Source of the DNA: an uncultured Oscillospiraceae bacterium
GTDB lineage: Bacteria > Bacillota > Clostridia > Oscillospirales > Acutalibacteraceae
Direction: 5' to 3'
DNA length: 21,194 nucleotides
Assembly: GCA_900547445.1 (NCBI GenBank)
Contig: URGJ01000024.1
Coordinates: 1-21,194 of the forward strand
A program made the translations under genes and the position numbers. Each line of letters opens with the position of its first letter. Position 1 is the stretch's first letter. Shown piece after piece: positions 7,359 to 15,734 of the stretch. The notes below the pieces were generated by a model that saw nothing but the letters and a program-made list of their open reading frames with translations, had not been told where the DNA came from and did no database searches.

Positions 7359-7796
7359 ATGCCGCCCGAAAGGCATATCGGTCTTGAGATACGGAATCTT
7401 TCAAATCTTATAAGGCGTGATGTTGAAAAGCACGCAGACGAGCTTGAGTTTAAACCGAACAAGGGCGTTAGGGGCTGGGCAATTGATTATTTTTACGAAA
7501 ACCGAGACAGGGATATTTTTCAAAAGGATTTTGAGGAAAAATTTTCAATCCGCCGCTCGACAGCGAGCAATATCTTAAAGCTTATGGAGAAAAACGGCTT
7601 TATAACAAGAGAGAGCGTTGCAAATGACGCAAGGCTTAAAAAAATTGTTCTGACCGAAAAGGCCGTGAGACTTCACAACTGCATAGCTGAGGATATTGAA
7701 AAGCGGGAAAATAAGCTAAGAAAAGGGCTTACCGATGAAGAAATAGAAGCGTTTTTCTCTATAATTCAAAAATTAAAAGCAAATATGGAAAATTGA
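7359..7796 (+). CDS. MarR family transcriptional regulator (exporter operon)
   Basis: Small winged-helix repressor of the MarR family, 145 aa, acting as a dimer on DNA. The wHTH spans ~52-102, with a recognition-helix segment SIRRSTASNILKLMEKNGFI, a wing (ESVANDARLKKIVLTEKA), and flanking helices forming the dimer interface. The KGVRGWAIDYF segment before the HTH is typical of MarR proteins found with heterodimeric ABC exporters in Firmicutes. The ATG is preceded by AAAGAGGTG with 5-nt spacing. It is the first gene after a consensus promoter whose start region is covered by a perfect palindrome, so it probably represses its own operon, with release by a drug-like ligand. The ligand is not identifiable from sequence. 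Confidence 0.9.
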   Translation: MPPERHIGLEIRNLSNLIRRDVEKHADELEFKPNKGVRGWAIDYFYENRDRDIFQKDFEEKFSIRRSTASNILKLMEKNGFITRESVANDARLKKIVLTEKAVRLHNCIAEDIEKRENKLRKGLTDEEIEAFFSIIQKLKANMEN

Positions 7797-7859
7797 AAAT
7801 TATAATTCGCGTGCCGCGGCGAAAAAACAAGCAAAATAGCGGCAGTTAGGAGAATAACA

Positions 7860-9596
7860 TTGATTAAAACACTTATGGGTTGCGTAAGGGAATATAAAAA
7901 GCCTTCTGTACTCACTCCGATTTTTGTGTCAATGGAAGTAGTGATGGAATGCATAATCCCTTTTTTTATCGCAAAGCTTATTAATCATATCGAGAACGGT
8001 GCCGATATGAAAATGATACTTTTTTACGGCGGGATGCTTGTGCTTTTAGCCTTTGTTTCCCTCTTTTTCGGAGCACTTGCGGGAAGCACCTGCGCTACTG
8101 CTTCGGCGGGCTTTGCAAAAAATATGAGACACGATTTATATTATAAGGTACAGGATTTTTCTTTTTCAAATATCGACAAATTCTCAACCTCAAGCCTTGT
8201 GACCCGCCTTACGACCGATGTTACCAATGTACAGATGGCATATATGATGATAATCCGCATGGCTGTCCGCGCGCCGTTTATGCTGATATTTTCAATAATA
8301 ATGGCGTTTGCAATGTGCCCTCAGCTCTCAACAATCTTTGTGGCGATAGTGCCTTTTCTGGCCTTTGCGCTTTTTATGATAATAAGAAAGGCTATGCCGC
8401 TTTTTAACAGCGTTTTCAAAAAATACGATAAGCTTAATAATTCTGTTCAGGAAAATGTTAAGGGTATGCGGGTTGTGAAATCCTTTGTACGCGAGGATTA
8501 TGAAAAGCAGAAGTTTAACGCGGCGGCGGACGATGTTTGCGCCGACTTTACAAAAGCGGAAAAGCTTGTCGCCTTAAATCAGCCGATTATGCAGGTAGCA
8601 ATGTATGTTGCTATGGTTCTTGTTTTGTTTTTCGGTGCAAAGCTGATTATCAGCAGCGGCGGCAGTACTATGGGTGTAGGTGAGCTTTCAAGTCTTTTCA
8701 CCTACGGAATGCAGATTCTCTCAAGCCTTATGATGGTTTCTATGATATTTGTTATGATAACAATATCAAACGCCTCCATGCAGCGTATCTATGAGGTCCT
8801 TAAAGAGGAAAGCACAATAAAAAATCCCGAAAATCCCGTGAAAACGGTTGTGGACGGAAGAATTGATTTTGATAATGTTTCCTTTAAATATCACGAGGGT
8901 GCGGAAAAGTACGCCCTTAAAGATATAAACCTTCATATCAAATCGGGTGAAACGATAGGTATTATCGGCGGAACAGGAAGTAGTAAAACCTCCCTTATAC
9001 AGCTTATTTCCCGCCTTTATGACGTGACTGAGGGCTCTGTTTCGGTAGGCGGTGTAAATGTCAAGGATTACGATATTGAGTCCCTGCGAAACGAGGTTTC
9101 GGTTGTTTTACAGAAAAATATACTCTTCTCGGGTACAATAAAGGAAAATCTCCGCTGGGGCGATAAAAACGCTTCGGACGAAGAGCTTGTAAGGGTTTGT
9201 AAATTAGCGCAGGCTCATGAATTTATTGAGACATTTCCCGATAAGTACGACACACATATAGAGCAGGGAGGAACGAATGTCTCGGGCGGACAAAAGCAGA
9301 GGCTTTGTATTGCAAGAGCGCTCCTTAAAAAGCCTAAAATACTCATTTTGGACGACTCTACAAGCGCGGTAGACACCAAGACAGACGCGCTTATAAGAAA
9401 CGCTTTTGCCACAGAAATACCCAACACCACAAAAATTATTATAGCACAGCGTATTTCCTCGGTACAGGACGCCGACCGTATTATTGTAATGGAAGACGGA
9501 CATATTGATGCGGTGGGTTCGCACGATGAGCTTCTTAACTCTAACGAGATTTACAAGGAAGTATACTATTCTCAGAATAAGGCAGGTGAGGAATAA
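7860..9596 (+). CDS. ABC exporter half-subunit with degenerate ATP site
   Basis: Fused transmembrane-ATPase half-transporter (578 aa; TMD ~1-310, NBD ~333-578) of the multidrug/lipid exporter class, resembling one half of heterodimers such as BmrC/BmrD or LmrC/LmrD. Walker A reads GGTGSSKT (370-377), with Ser375 where Gly is usual. The signature VSGGQ (474-478) is intact. The Walker B catalytic Glu is Asp499 (ILILDD), and the H-loop His is Gln530 (IIIAQRISS). These changes match the non-hydrolytic site of asymmetric exporters. The start is TTG at 7860, supported by AGGAGA six bases upstream. The stop overlaps the next start by one base. The gene follows marR after 63 nt. The substrate is unknown. 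Confidence 0.9.
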   Translation: MIKTLMGCVREYKKPSVLTPIFVSMEVVMECIIPFFIAKLINHIENGADMKMILFYGGMLVLLAFVSLFFGALAGSTCATASAGFAKNMRHDLYYKVQDFSFSNIDKFSTSSLVTRLTTDVTNVQMAYMMIIRMAVRAPFMLIFSIIMAFAMCPQLSTIFVAIVPFLAFALFMIIRKAMPLFNSVFKKYDKLNNSVQENVKGMRVVKSFVREDYEKQKFNAAADDVCADFTKAEKLVALNQPIMQVAMYVAMVLVLFFGAKLIISSGGSTMGVGELSSLFTYGMQILSSLMMVSMIFVMITISNASMQRIYEVLKEESTIKNPENPVKTVVDGRIDFDNVSFKYHEGAEKYALKDINLHIKSGETIGIIGGTGSSKTSLIQLISRLYDVTEGSVSVGGVNVKDYDIESLRNEVSVVLQKNILFSGTIKENLRWGDKNASDEELVRVCKLAQAHEFIETFPDKYDTHIEQGGTNVSGGQKQRLCIARALLKKPKILILDDSTSAVDTKTDALIRNAFATEIPNTTKIIIAQRISSVQDADRIIVMEDGHIDAVGSHDELLNSNEIYKEVYYSQNKAGEE

Positions 9597-11521
9597 TGCC
9601 GGGACCAATGGGACCTAAAGGTATGAGGGGCGGTCTAAAGGCTAAAAACGCCAAGGGAACTGTAGCCCGTCTTTTCAAATACCTTTTTAAATATTATAAA
9701 TTTTATCTTATTATAGTCGGTTTGTGTATTCTTTTAAGTGCGGTTTCAGGCACGGTTTCATCTCTTTTCCTAAATAAAATCGTGCTTATTATTACCGAGG
9801 GATTAAATCTCGGCTATTCCGCGATTTCCGCCAAGCTTATGCGTATAATTATGATTATGATAGGTTTTTACCTTGTCGGTATAGTATCAACCTTTGTTTA
9901 TTCAAGGCTTATGGCAATAGTTACGCAGGGCTTTCTCAACAAAATGAGGCAAAATATGTTTTCCTCAATGCAGAGTTTGCCTATAAAGTATTTTGATACC
10001 CATACGCACGGCGACATAATGAGTCACTACACCAACGATATTGATACGCTTCGTCAGCTTATCTCGCAGAGCATACCGCAGCTTTTTAACTCTGTGCTTA
10101 CTATAGTAGCCTTGCTTTTCTATATGCTGTACCTAAGCGTTTGGATGACCGTGCTTGTATTCTTGGCGGTTTTCGCTATGATGATGGTCACCAAAAAGGT
10201 GGGCGGCAACAGCGCCAAATACTTTGTTAAACAGCAAAAGTCGATAGGCGCGGTAGAGGGCTATATCGAGGAAATGATGAACGGGCAGAAGGTTGTTAAG
10301 GTTTTCTGCCACGAGGAAGAAAGTGAAAAAGCGTTTGACAGCCTCAACGAACAGCTTTTCCGTGATGCAGAAAGCGCCAATAAATTTGCAAATATTCTTA
10401 TGCCTATTATGGGGAATATCGGGCATATCCTTTATGTGCTTATCGCCTTTGTAGGAGGACTGCTAATACTTTTCGGTGCGCCTAACCCTTCGCTTTCGGG
10501 TCAGGCAATCTCGGTTGCGATCGTAGTACCCTTCCTTAATATGACAAGGCAGTTCACAATGAGCATAAGCCAGGTTTCTCAGCAGATAAACTCGGTTGTA
10601 ATGGCTATGGCCGGTACAGAGCGAATGTTTGAGCTTATGGACGAAAAGCCTGAGGTTGACGACGGTTATGTTACCCTAGTAAATGCTAATGCGGACGAGG
10701 ACGGCAATATTACCGAGAGCGGTTCACGCACAGGAATTTGGGCGTGGAAGCACCCGCACAAGGACGGAACGGTTACCTACACAAGGCTTTCCGGTGATGT
10801 GAGACTCTTTGATGTTGATTTTGGCTATGTGCCCGAAAAAATCGTGCTTCACAATATCGATATTTACGCCGAGCCGGGGCAGAAGATTGCCTTTGTAGGC
10901 GCAACGGGAGCGGGAAAGACCACAATTACCAACCTTATCAACCGCTTTTACGATATTGCGGACGGTAAAATCCGCTATGACGGTATCAACATTAACAAGA
11001 TTAAAAAGGCGGATTTGCGCCGCAGTTTAGGAATTGTTTTGCAGGATGTAAATCTGTTTACGGGAACGGTTATGGAAAATATCCGCTACGGCAGACTTGA
11101 CGCGACAGACGAAGAATGTATCGCGGCGGCAAAGCTTGCAAATGCCCACGGATTTATTCAAATGCTCCCCGAAGGCTACAATACCGTTTTAACAGGCGAC
11201 GGCAGCGGTCTTTCGCAGGGCCAAAGACAGCTTATATCAATCGCCCGTGCGGCGGTCGCAGACCCGCCGGTTATGATTTTGGACGAGGCGACCTCCTCAA
11301 TCGACACCAGAACAGAGGCGATAGTCCAAAAGGGTATGGATAGGCTTATGCAGGGCAGAACGGTATTTGTTATAGCTCACAGGCTTTCGACCGTTCAAAA
11401 TTCCGATGTTATTATGGTGCTTGACGGCGGCAGAATAATTGAGCGCGGCAGTCACAAAAAGCTTATCGAGCAAAAGGGAACCTATTATCAGCTTTACACA
11501 GGCGCGTTTGAAATGGAATAA
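9596..11521 (+). CDS. ABC exporter half-subunit with canonical ATP site
   Basis: Partner half-transporter (641 aa; TMD ~25-345, NBD ~400-641). Walker A GATGAGKT (435-442), Walker B VMILDE with catalytic Glu564, and H-loop His595 are all canonical, while its signature is LSQGQ (539-543) rather than LSGGQ. In a head-to-tail dimer that non-standard signature would pair with the degenerate Walker motifs of the upstream subunit, and the upstream VSGGQ would pair with this intact site. A ~45-residue insertion (353-398, containing TGIWAWKHPHKDGTVTY) between TMD and NBD is a feature of this subfamily. The N-terminus is a Gly/Pro/Met-rich cytoplasmic tail. The ATG overlaps the upstream TAA (TAATG), so the subunits are translationally coupled. 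Confidence 0.92.
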   Translation: MPGPMGPKGMRGGLKAKNAKGTVARLFKYLFKYYKFYLIIVGLCILLSAVSGTVSSLFLNKIVLIITEGLNLGYSAISAKLMRIIMIMIGFYLVGIVSTFVYSRLMAIVTQGFLNKMRQNMFSSMQSLPIKYFDTHTHGDIMSHYTNDIDTLRQLISQSIPQLFNSVLTIVALLFYMLYLSVWMTVLVFLAVFAMMMVTKKVGGNSAKYFVKQQKSIGAVEGYIEEMMNGQKVVKVFCHEEESEKAFDSLNEQLFRDAESANKFANILMPIMGNIGHILYVLIAFVGGLLILFGAPNPSLSGQAISVAIVVPFLNMTRQFTMSISQVSQQINSVVMAMAGTERMFELMDEKPEVDDGYVTLVNANADEDGNITESGSRTGIWAWKHPHKDGTVTYTRLSGDVRLFDVDFGYVPEKIVLHNIDIYAEPGQKIAFVGATGAGKTTITNLINRFYDIADGKIRYDGININKIKKADLRRSLGIVLQDVNLFTGTVMENIRYGRLDATDEECIAAAKLANAHGFIQMLPEGYNTVLTGDGSGLSQGQRQLISIARAAVADPPVMILDEATSSIDTRTEAIVQKGMDRLMQGRTVFVIAHRLSTVQNSDVIMVLDGGRIIERGSHKKLIEQKGTYYQLYTGAFEME

Positions 11522-11522
11522 A

Positions 11523-11562
11523 TTTAAAAGGCAAAACGGTATTTTACGTTTTGCCTTTTAAA
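11523..11562. terminator. Bidirectional rho-independent terminator
   Basis: A 16-bp perfect inverted repeat, left arm 11523-11538 and right arm 11547-11562, surrounds an 8-nt loop. Each arm is a GGCAAAACG-type core flanked by an AAAA/TTTT tract, giving a T run in both directions. It serves the exporter operon on + and the degV gene on -, whose stop codons lie on either side. Confidence 0.93.
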
Positions 11563-11569
11563 ATATACG

Positions 11570-12409
11570 TTATTTTTTAAAGAACGCCGCGGCGATTGCG
11601 CCGGGACCCGCGTGCGTACCGATTACGCTGCCTATAGCGGTATAGCGTATATCCTTTAAGCCCTGCTCCCAAAGGTATTTGCTGTCTTCAATGTACTTTA
11701 AAAGGAGTGCGTCGGAAAGACCCGTAAAGCCTAAAAGAACAGGCTTTTCAAAATCCACTCCGCCGACCTTTTCAATCTCTTCTACAAGCAGATTATTGCC
11801 CATTTTCGAGCCGCGGGCTTTTCCTAAAACGGTGATTTCACCGTCAATAACCGATAGAACTGGCTTTATATTGAGCAACGAGCCTGCAAAAGCGGCGGTT
11901 TTGGAAATTCGTCCGCCTTTTTTCAAATATTCAAGGGTATCAAAGAGGGCGATGATGACTATTCTGTCTTTTTCTTCGTTAAGCTGCTCCACGATTTCAC
12001 GTGGGTTCATACCGTCGTCTGCAAGCTTTAACGCTCTTTCGGCTAAAATTCCGCTTCCGATTGCGGCGCTGCCACTGTCTACAATATAGATGTTGTCAAA
12101 ATCCTCGGCGGCGATAACTGCGCTTTGATATGTACCCGACAGCTTTGAAGAAATTGTTATAACAACGGCGCTGTCACCTTCCTCTTTGATTTTTTGAAAC
12201 TCCTTAATAAATGAATCGGGAGTTGCCTGACTTGTCGTAGGCAATACGTCGCTCTCAATAAGCTTTTCATAAAAGGTTTTATGGTCTATCGTTACGCCGT
12301 CAAGGTATTCCTCTTCTCCGAAATGCACCGTAAGCGGCACTACGTCAACGCGACTTTTTAAATCCGGAAATAGATCGGCCGTGGAATCTACAATAATTCT
12401 TGTTTTCAT
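11570..12409 (-). CDS. DegV family fatty-acid-binding protein
   Basis: Soluble two-domain DegV protein (279 aa), the family that includes the FakB fatty-acid carriers, which hold an acyl chain while FakA phosphorylates the carboxylate. Conserved elements: the N-terminal IIVDSTADL (5-13), the PTTSQATPDSF loop (57-67) whose Thr/Ser residues contact the fatty-acid head group, SSKLSGTYQSA (87-97), the DTLEYLKKGGRIS segment in the second domain, and a GTHAGPGAIA motif near the C-terminus. No fakA-like kinase gene is in the window. It overlaps the upstream marR gene by 4 bp (ATGA), so it is co-translated and presumably under MarR control. Acyl specificity cannot be told from sequence. Confidence 0.92.
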   Translation of the reverse strand: MKTRIIVDSTADLFPDLKSRVDVVPLTVHFGEEEYLDGVTIDHKTFYEKLIESDVLPTTSQATPDSFIKEFQKIKEEGDSAVVITISSKLSGTYQSAVIAAEDFDNIYIVDSGSAAIGSGILAERALKLADDGMNPREIVEQLNEEKDRIVIIALFDTLEYLKKGGRISKTAAFAGSLLNIKPVLSVIDGEITVLGKARGSKMGNNLLVEEIEKVGGVDFEKPVLLGFTGLSDALLLKYIEDSKYLWEQGLKDIRYTAIGSVIGTHAGPGAIAAAFFKK

Positions 12410-12861
12410 AAATAATCTCCGTTCTGCTTATTTGCGATATTGTCAAGACCTTTACTGATAAGCGCAAGGCTGTGATAAAACTGCAGTCTTTCCTCCTCGG
12501 TAAGCTGTGTGCTGATTTCGTCAAGGACAAAATTTATCTTATCGGTAATTTTTTTTCCGACCTCAATGCCTTTATCGGTAAGTAAAAGCGGACTTTTATA
12601 CCGCTTGGCGCTTTTGGATTCACAGGTAAGATAACCGTTTTTTTCAAGATAATCCAACGCACGTGATATTGTAGCCTTGTCTTCTTCACAGCGCTCGCAA
12701 AGGTCGGTTGCGGTAAGCGCGTTTGAGGAATACAGATAATAAATGCAGGAAATATGCACACTTCTCAGATTGTATTCTGACATTTCACAGTTCTTTATTT
12801 TTCGGATATTACGGCTGATTCGGTTAATCAGCACAGTAAAGGTTTCAAATCTTTCTTTCAA
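12406..12861 (-). CDS. MarR family transcriptional regulator (degV operon)
   Basis: Second MarR-type repressor, 151 aa, unrelated in operator sequence to the one at 7359. The wHTH lies at ~33-98, with ALTATDLCERCEEDKATISRALDYLEKNGYLTCE as helix-turn-helix and a Ser/Lys-rich wing (SKSAKRYKSPLLLTDKG). The start is TTG (minus strand, 12861-12859), chosen because AAAGGAGG lies six bases upstream; no in-frame ATG fits as well. It is the first gene of a two-gene unit with degV (4-bp overlap). Its promoter is enclosed by two near-identical palindromes, which fits autorepression. A role in sensing fatty acids or lipid stress is only an inference from the degV link. Confidence 0.9.
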   Translation of the reverse strand: MKERFETFTVLINRISRNIRKIKNCEMSEYNLRSVHISCIYYLYSSNALTATDLCERCEEDKATISRALDYLEKNGYLTCESKSAKRYKSPLLLTDKGIEVGKKITDKINFVLDEISTQLTEEERLQFYHSLALISKGLDNIANKQNGDYL

Positions 12862-12877
12862 ACAGATCCTCCTTTAA

Positions 12878-12897
12878 CTTGTTGACATTTCAACAAG
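12878..12897. promoter_or_regulatory. Palindromic operator, promoter-distal copy (near start of marR)
   Basis: An imperfect palindrome with arms CTTGTTGA and TCAACAAG around a central CATT. It lies between the -10 box and the ribosome site of the minus-strand marR gene, so a bound repressor would block the transcription start. Confidence 0.75.
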
Positions 12898-12902
12898 CAC
12901 AC

Positions 12903-12931
12903 AGTATACCACAAACTTGTTGAAATGTCAA
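12903..12931 (-). promoter_or_regulatory. Sigma-A promoter of the marR-degV operon
   Basis: On the minus strand, TTGACA (complement of 12926-12931) and TATACT (complement of 12903-12908) are separated by 17 bp. The -35 box is part of the upstream operator copy. Confidence 0.85.
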
Positions 12932-12935
12932 CAAG
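12916..12935. promoter_or_regulatory. Palindromic operator, copy overlapping the -35 box
   Basis: Arms CTTGTTGA and TCAACAAG surround a central AATG. It is the exact reverse complement of the copy at 12878-12897, so the two face each other across the promoter with centres 38 bp apart. It contains the -35 hexamer of the marR promoter. Confidence 0.75.
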
Positions 12936-12953
12936 TAAAATAATGATATGCAA

Positions 12954-13367
12954 TCACATAACCATAAGGAGTGTTCCCGCGCCGATAAGGGCGCATCCGA
13001 TACCCGATTTTACGGTGATTTTTTCGTTTAAGAAAATAAAGGCTAATATGAGGGTGATCACCACGCTTAATTTGTCAACGGGGACAACCTTTGAGGCTTC
13101 GCCTATTTGGAGCGCCTTATAATAGCATAGCCACGACGCGCCCGTTGCAAGCCCCGAAAGTATTAAAAACAGCCAGCTTTTGCGGCTTATTTCCGAAATA
13201 CCGCCCTGAGCGCCTGTTATAAACACCATTAGCCAAGCCATCGCGACGACCACTACGGTTCTTATCGCGGTGGCTAAATTTGAATTTACGCCGTCAATTC
13301 CTATCTTTGCAAGAATTGATGTAAGGGCGGCGAAAACCGCTGAAAGTAAGGCTAAAACAAACCACAT
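12954..13367 (-). CDS. Half-size EamA (DMT superfamily) transporter
   Basis: Integral membrane protein of the drug/metabolite transporter superfamily with a single EamA domain (137 aa, about five TM segments) instead of the usual two. Typical features are the N-terminal WFVLALLSAVFAALTSILAKIG helix, the conserved SGLATGASWLCYYKALQIGEASKVVPVDKLSVV stretch and the FLNEKITVKSGIGCALIGAGTLL ending. Free-standing half-size EamA proteins are common and are thought to pair as dimers, so this is not obviously truncated. It starts 15 nt after the metH stop and appears to be the last gene of that cluster; no convincing terminator follows. The substrate is unknown; an amino acid or a pathway intermediate is possible from context. 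Confidence 0.87.
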   Translation of the reverse strand: MWFVLALLSAVFAALTSILAKIGIDGVNSNLATAIRTVVVVAMAWLMVFITGAQGGISEISRKSWLFLILSGLATGASWLCYYKALQIGEASKVVPVDKLSVVITLILAFIFLNEKITVKSGIGCALIGAGTLLMVM

Positions 13368-13382
13368 ATTATTATCACTCTT

Positions 13383-15734
13383 TTACGAATAGAATTTTTC
13401 GGCGTAGCGTACGGTCTCCATCGCGTCCTTTGCGTAGCAATCCGCTTGGATCTTGTCGGCGTATTCTTGTGTTAAAACCGCACCGCCCACAACTACCTTA
13501 ATATCGGGGTCTGACTTGTGAAGCAGGGCAATCGTACGCTCCATTGAGGGAACGGTGGTGGTCATAAGGGCGCTTAAGCCCACGAGCCGACAGCTTTCCT
13601 TTAAAGCCGTTTCAACCACAATTTCGGGGTCAACATCGCGACCTAAGTCGATAACGTTAAAGCCGTAGCTTTCAAGCATTACCTTGACGATGTTTTTGCC
13701 TATGTCGTGAATATCGCCCTTTACGGTGGCGATAACAAATTTTTTGCCGTTTTCCCCCGCTTTGTCAGGTATTTTGCGCTTTATCACCTCAAACGCGGCG
13801 GACGCCGCCTCGGCGCTCATTAAAAGCTGTGGCAGATACGCCTTTTTGTTTTCAAAGGCTGTTCCGATTTCGTCAAGGGCTGGGATAACGAATTTGTCGA
13901 TTATTTCAAGCGGAGCTGTGGTCTCGCTCAAAATTTCCGCCGCCTTGACCGCCGTTTCCTTTACACCTTTTATAACCGCCGTTTTAAGGTCGGCGGGATC
14001 GGTTTGGGGCTTTGCTGCCGCCATTAAGGGAGCCTCCGACGCATAGGCTATATAGTCGGCGCAGGCGGGGTCAATACCCGCTAACGCGCGGTAGGCGAAA
14101 TAAGAGTTCATCATATCCGCCGAAAAGGGGTTCATAATTGCGCAGTCAAGCCCGCTTGTAAGTGCGGTGGTGAAAAAGGCGGAATTGATAAGCTCGCGGC
14201 GGGGAAGACCGAATGAGATATTCGACACCCCGAGACTGGTTTTAATGCCCGAGTTCTTTAAAAGCTTAATTGTTTTGAGGGTGATGTTAGCGCTCTCCTG
14301 ATTTGAGGAAACGGTAAGCGCCAGAGGGTCAACAATTATATCCCGCTTTTCTATGCCGTATTTTGCGGCGGTTTCAATTATTTTAAGGGCGATATTAAAG
14401 CGTTCCTCGGCGGTTTCGGGTATACCGTTTTCGTCAAGCGTTAAGGCGATTACCGCGCCGCCGTATTTTTTGACAAGGGGGAATACGCCCTCCATACTGT
14501 CTTTGTCGCCGTTTACCGAGTTTACAAGCGCCTTGCCGTTGTAGGCACGAAGTGCGGTTTCAAGCACCGATTTATCGGTTGTATCAATCTGTAACGGCAG
14601 GTCGCAGACGGCTTGCAGCTGTTTAACAACGCTTAGCATCATAGCCCTCTCGTCAATTTCGGGGAGACCTACATTGACATCAAGAATATGCACGCCCTTA
14701 TCCGCCTGATTAAGTCCCTCGCCTAAAATGTAATTAATATCTCCGCGGCGAAGCGCGTCCTTAAATTTCGGCTTGCCTGTGGGGTTAATGCGCTCGCCAA
14801 TAAGCACTGGGTCTTTTCCTATTTCCACCGAGTGGGTGTAGGAGGAAATCAGAGTTTCGGTATGTATTTCAGGCTCTACGAGCGGAATATCCCTTGTTTT
14901 TTCTACGGTTTTGCGTATAAATTCGGGCGTTGTACCGCAACAGCCGCCTAAAATTGAAGCCCCGCAAAGGGCGATTTCCCGCATACTGTCCGAAAAATCG
15001 TCCGCGTTTACATTGTATACCGTAAGGCCGTTTTTAGCTTCGGGAAGTCCGGCGTTAGGATTTACGATTACGGGAACTGTGGCGTATTCGCACAATTCCC
15101 GTACTACAGGGAGCATTTTATCAGGGCCTAAGGAGCAGTTGACTCCCAAAGCGTCAACACCTAAGCCCTCAAGCATAGCGACCATTGCTCTTGGGTCTGC
15201 GCCGGTCATTAAATGTCGGCTTTCGTCATATACATTGGTGACAAATACGGGCAAATCGCAGTTTTCCTTTGCCGCAAGCACCGCCGCCTTGGTTTCATAG
15301 CTGTCGTTCATTGTCTCTATTATAATAAGGTCGGCGTCGCAGTCAGCGGCGACCCTTACATTAGCGGCAAAAAGCTCTACTGCGTCTTCAAAGGAAAGCT
15401 CTCCTAACGGCTCTAAAAGCTTGCCCGACGGGCCTAAATCAAAGGCGATAAACTTGTCTTTTCTTTCACTCACCGCTTTTTTGGCACAGTCTATTCCGGC
15501 AACTATAAGCTCATCGTAATTTTCATATTTAAGCTTGTTGATTCCAAAAGTGTTGGTTGTTATAATGTCGCTCCCCGCGTCAAGATAAGCCTTGTGAAGC
15601 GCCGTGATTTTTTGCGGGTTTGATATGTTCCAAAGCTCGGGCGGCTCGCCGCCCTTAAGCCCCATTTCCTGCAAAAGCGTTCCTGTGCCGCCGTCAAAAT
15701 AAAGGCGTTTATTTTTCATTAATTCTCTAATCAT
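13383..15734 (-). CDS. metH: Cobalamin-dependent methionine synthase lacking the activation domain
   Basis: Transfers a methyl group from 5-methyltetrahydrofolate through cob(I)alamin to homocysteine, making methionine. Domains in order: homocysteine-binding barrel (~1-290) with zinc ligands Cys200 (GVNCSLGP) and Cys265-Cys266 (GGCCGTTPEFI); pterin-binding barrel (~300-560) with GERINPTGKPKFK, DVNVGLPEIDE and NSVNGDK motifs; helical cap (~585-655, YLPQLLMSAEAA); and the B12-binding Rossmann domain (~663-783) with DIHDIGK (674-680), His676 being the lower cobalt ligand, and SALMTTT (721-727). At 783 aa it stops where E. coli MetH continues into the ~330-residue SAM-dependent reactivation domain. 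That function is apparently supplied by the upstream gene, which overlaps it by 4 bp (ATGA). Confidence 0.95.
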   Translation of the reverse strand: MIRELMKNKRLYFDGGTGTLLQEMGLKGGEPPELWNISNPQKITALHKAYLDAGSDIITTNTFGINKLKYENYDELIVAGIDCAKKAVSERKDKFIAFDLGPSGKLLEPLGELSFEDAVELFAANVRVAADCDADLIIIETMNDSYETKAAVLAAKENCDLPVFVTNVYDESRHLMTGADPRAMVAMLEGLGVDALGVNCSLGPDKMLPVVRELCEYATVPVIVNPNAGLPEAKNGLTVYNVNADDFSDSMREIALCGASILGGCCGTTPEFIRKTVEKTRDIPLVEPEIHTETLISSYTHSVEIGKDPVLIGERINPTGKPKFKDALRRGDINYILGEGLNQADKGVHILDVNVGLPEIDERAMMLSVVKQLQAVCDLPLQIDTTDKSVLETALRAYNGKALVNSVNGDKDSMEGVFPLVKKYGGAVIALTLDENGIPETAEERFNIALKIIETAAKYGIEKRDIIVDPLALTVSSNQESANITLKTIKLLKNSGIKTSLGVSNISFGLPRRELINSAFFTTALTSGLDCAIMNPFSADMMNSYFAYRALAGIDPACADYIAYASEAPLMAAAKPQTDPADLKTAVIKGVKETAVKAAEILSETTAPLEIIDKFVIPALDEIGTAFENKKAYLPQLLMSAEAASAAFEVIKRKIPDKAGENGKKFVIATVKGDIHDIGKNIVKVMLESYGFNVIDLGRDVDPEIVVETALKESCRLVGLSALMTTTVPSMERTIALLHKSDPDIKVVVGGAVLTQEYADKIQADCYAKDAMETVRYAEKFYS

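Noticed and set aside
7797..7859. Short GC-rich palindrome GCCGCGGC in the marR-exporter gap, considered as a control site or terminator
   Set aside because: It is only 8 bp, has no loop or T run, and the exporter ribosome site follows normally; probably chance.
12882..12910. A plus-strand promoter (TTGACA-17-TATACC) inside the marR-degV control region
   Set aside because: It arises because the operators are mirror images. The -10 box is poor and the only downstream sequence is antisense to the EamA and metH genes.
12954..13367. EamA gene as a truncated remnant of a ten-helix transporter
   Set aside because: Half-size EamA proteins of this length are frequent, and this one has clean N- and C-terminal helices, a start with correct spacing and no leftover coding sequence beyond its ends.
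13726..15407. Several plus-strand reading frames of 60-130 codons opposite metH
   Set aside because: They are antisense shadows of the metH frame without ribosome sites and with low-complexity Ser/Ala-rich products typical of reversed codons.
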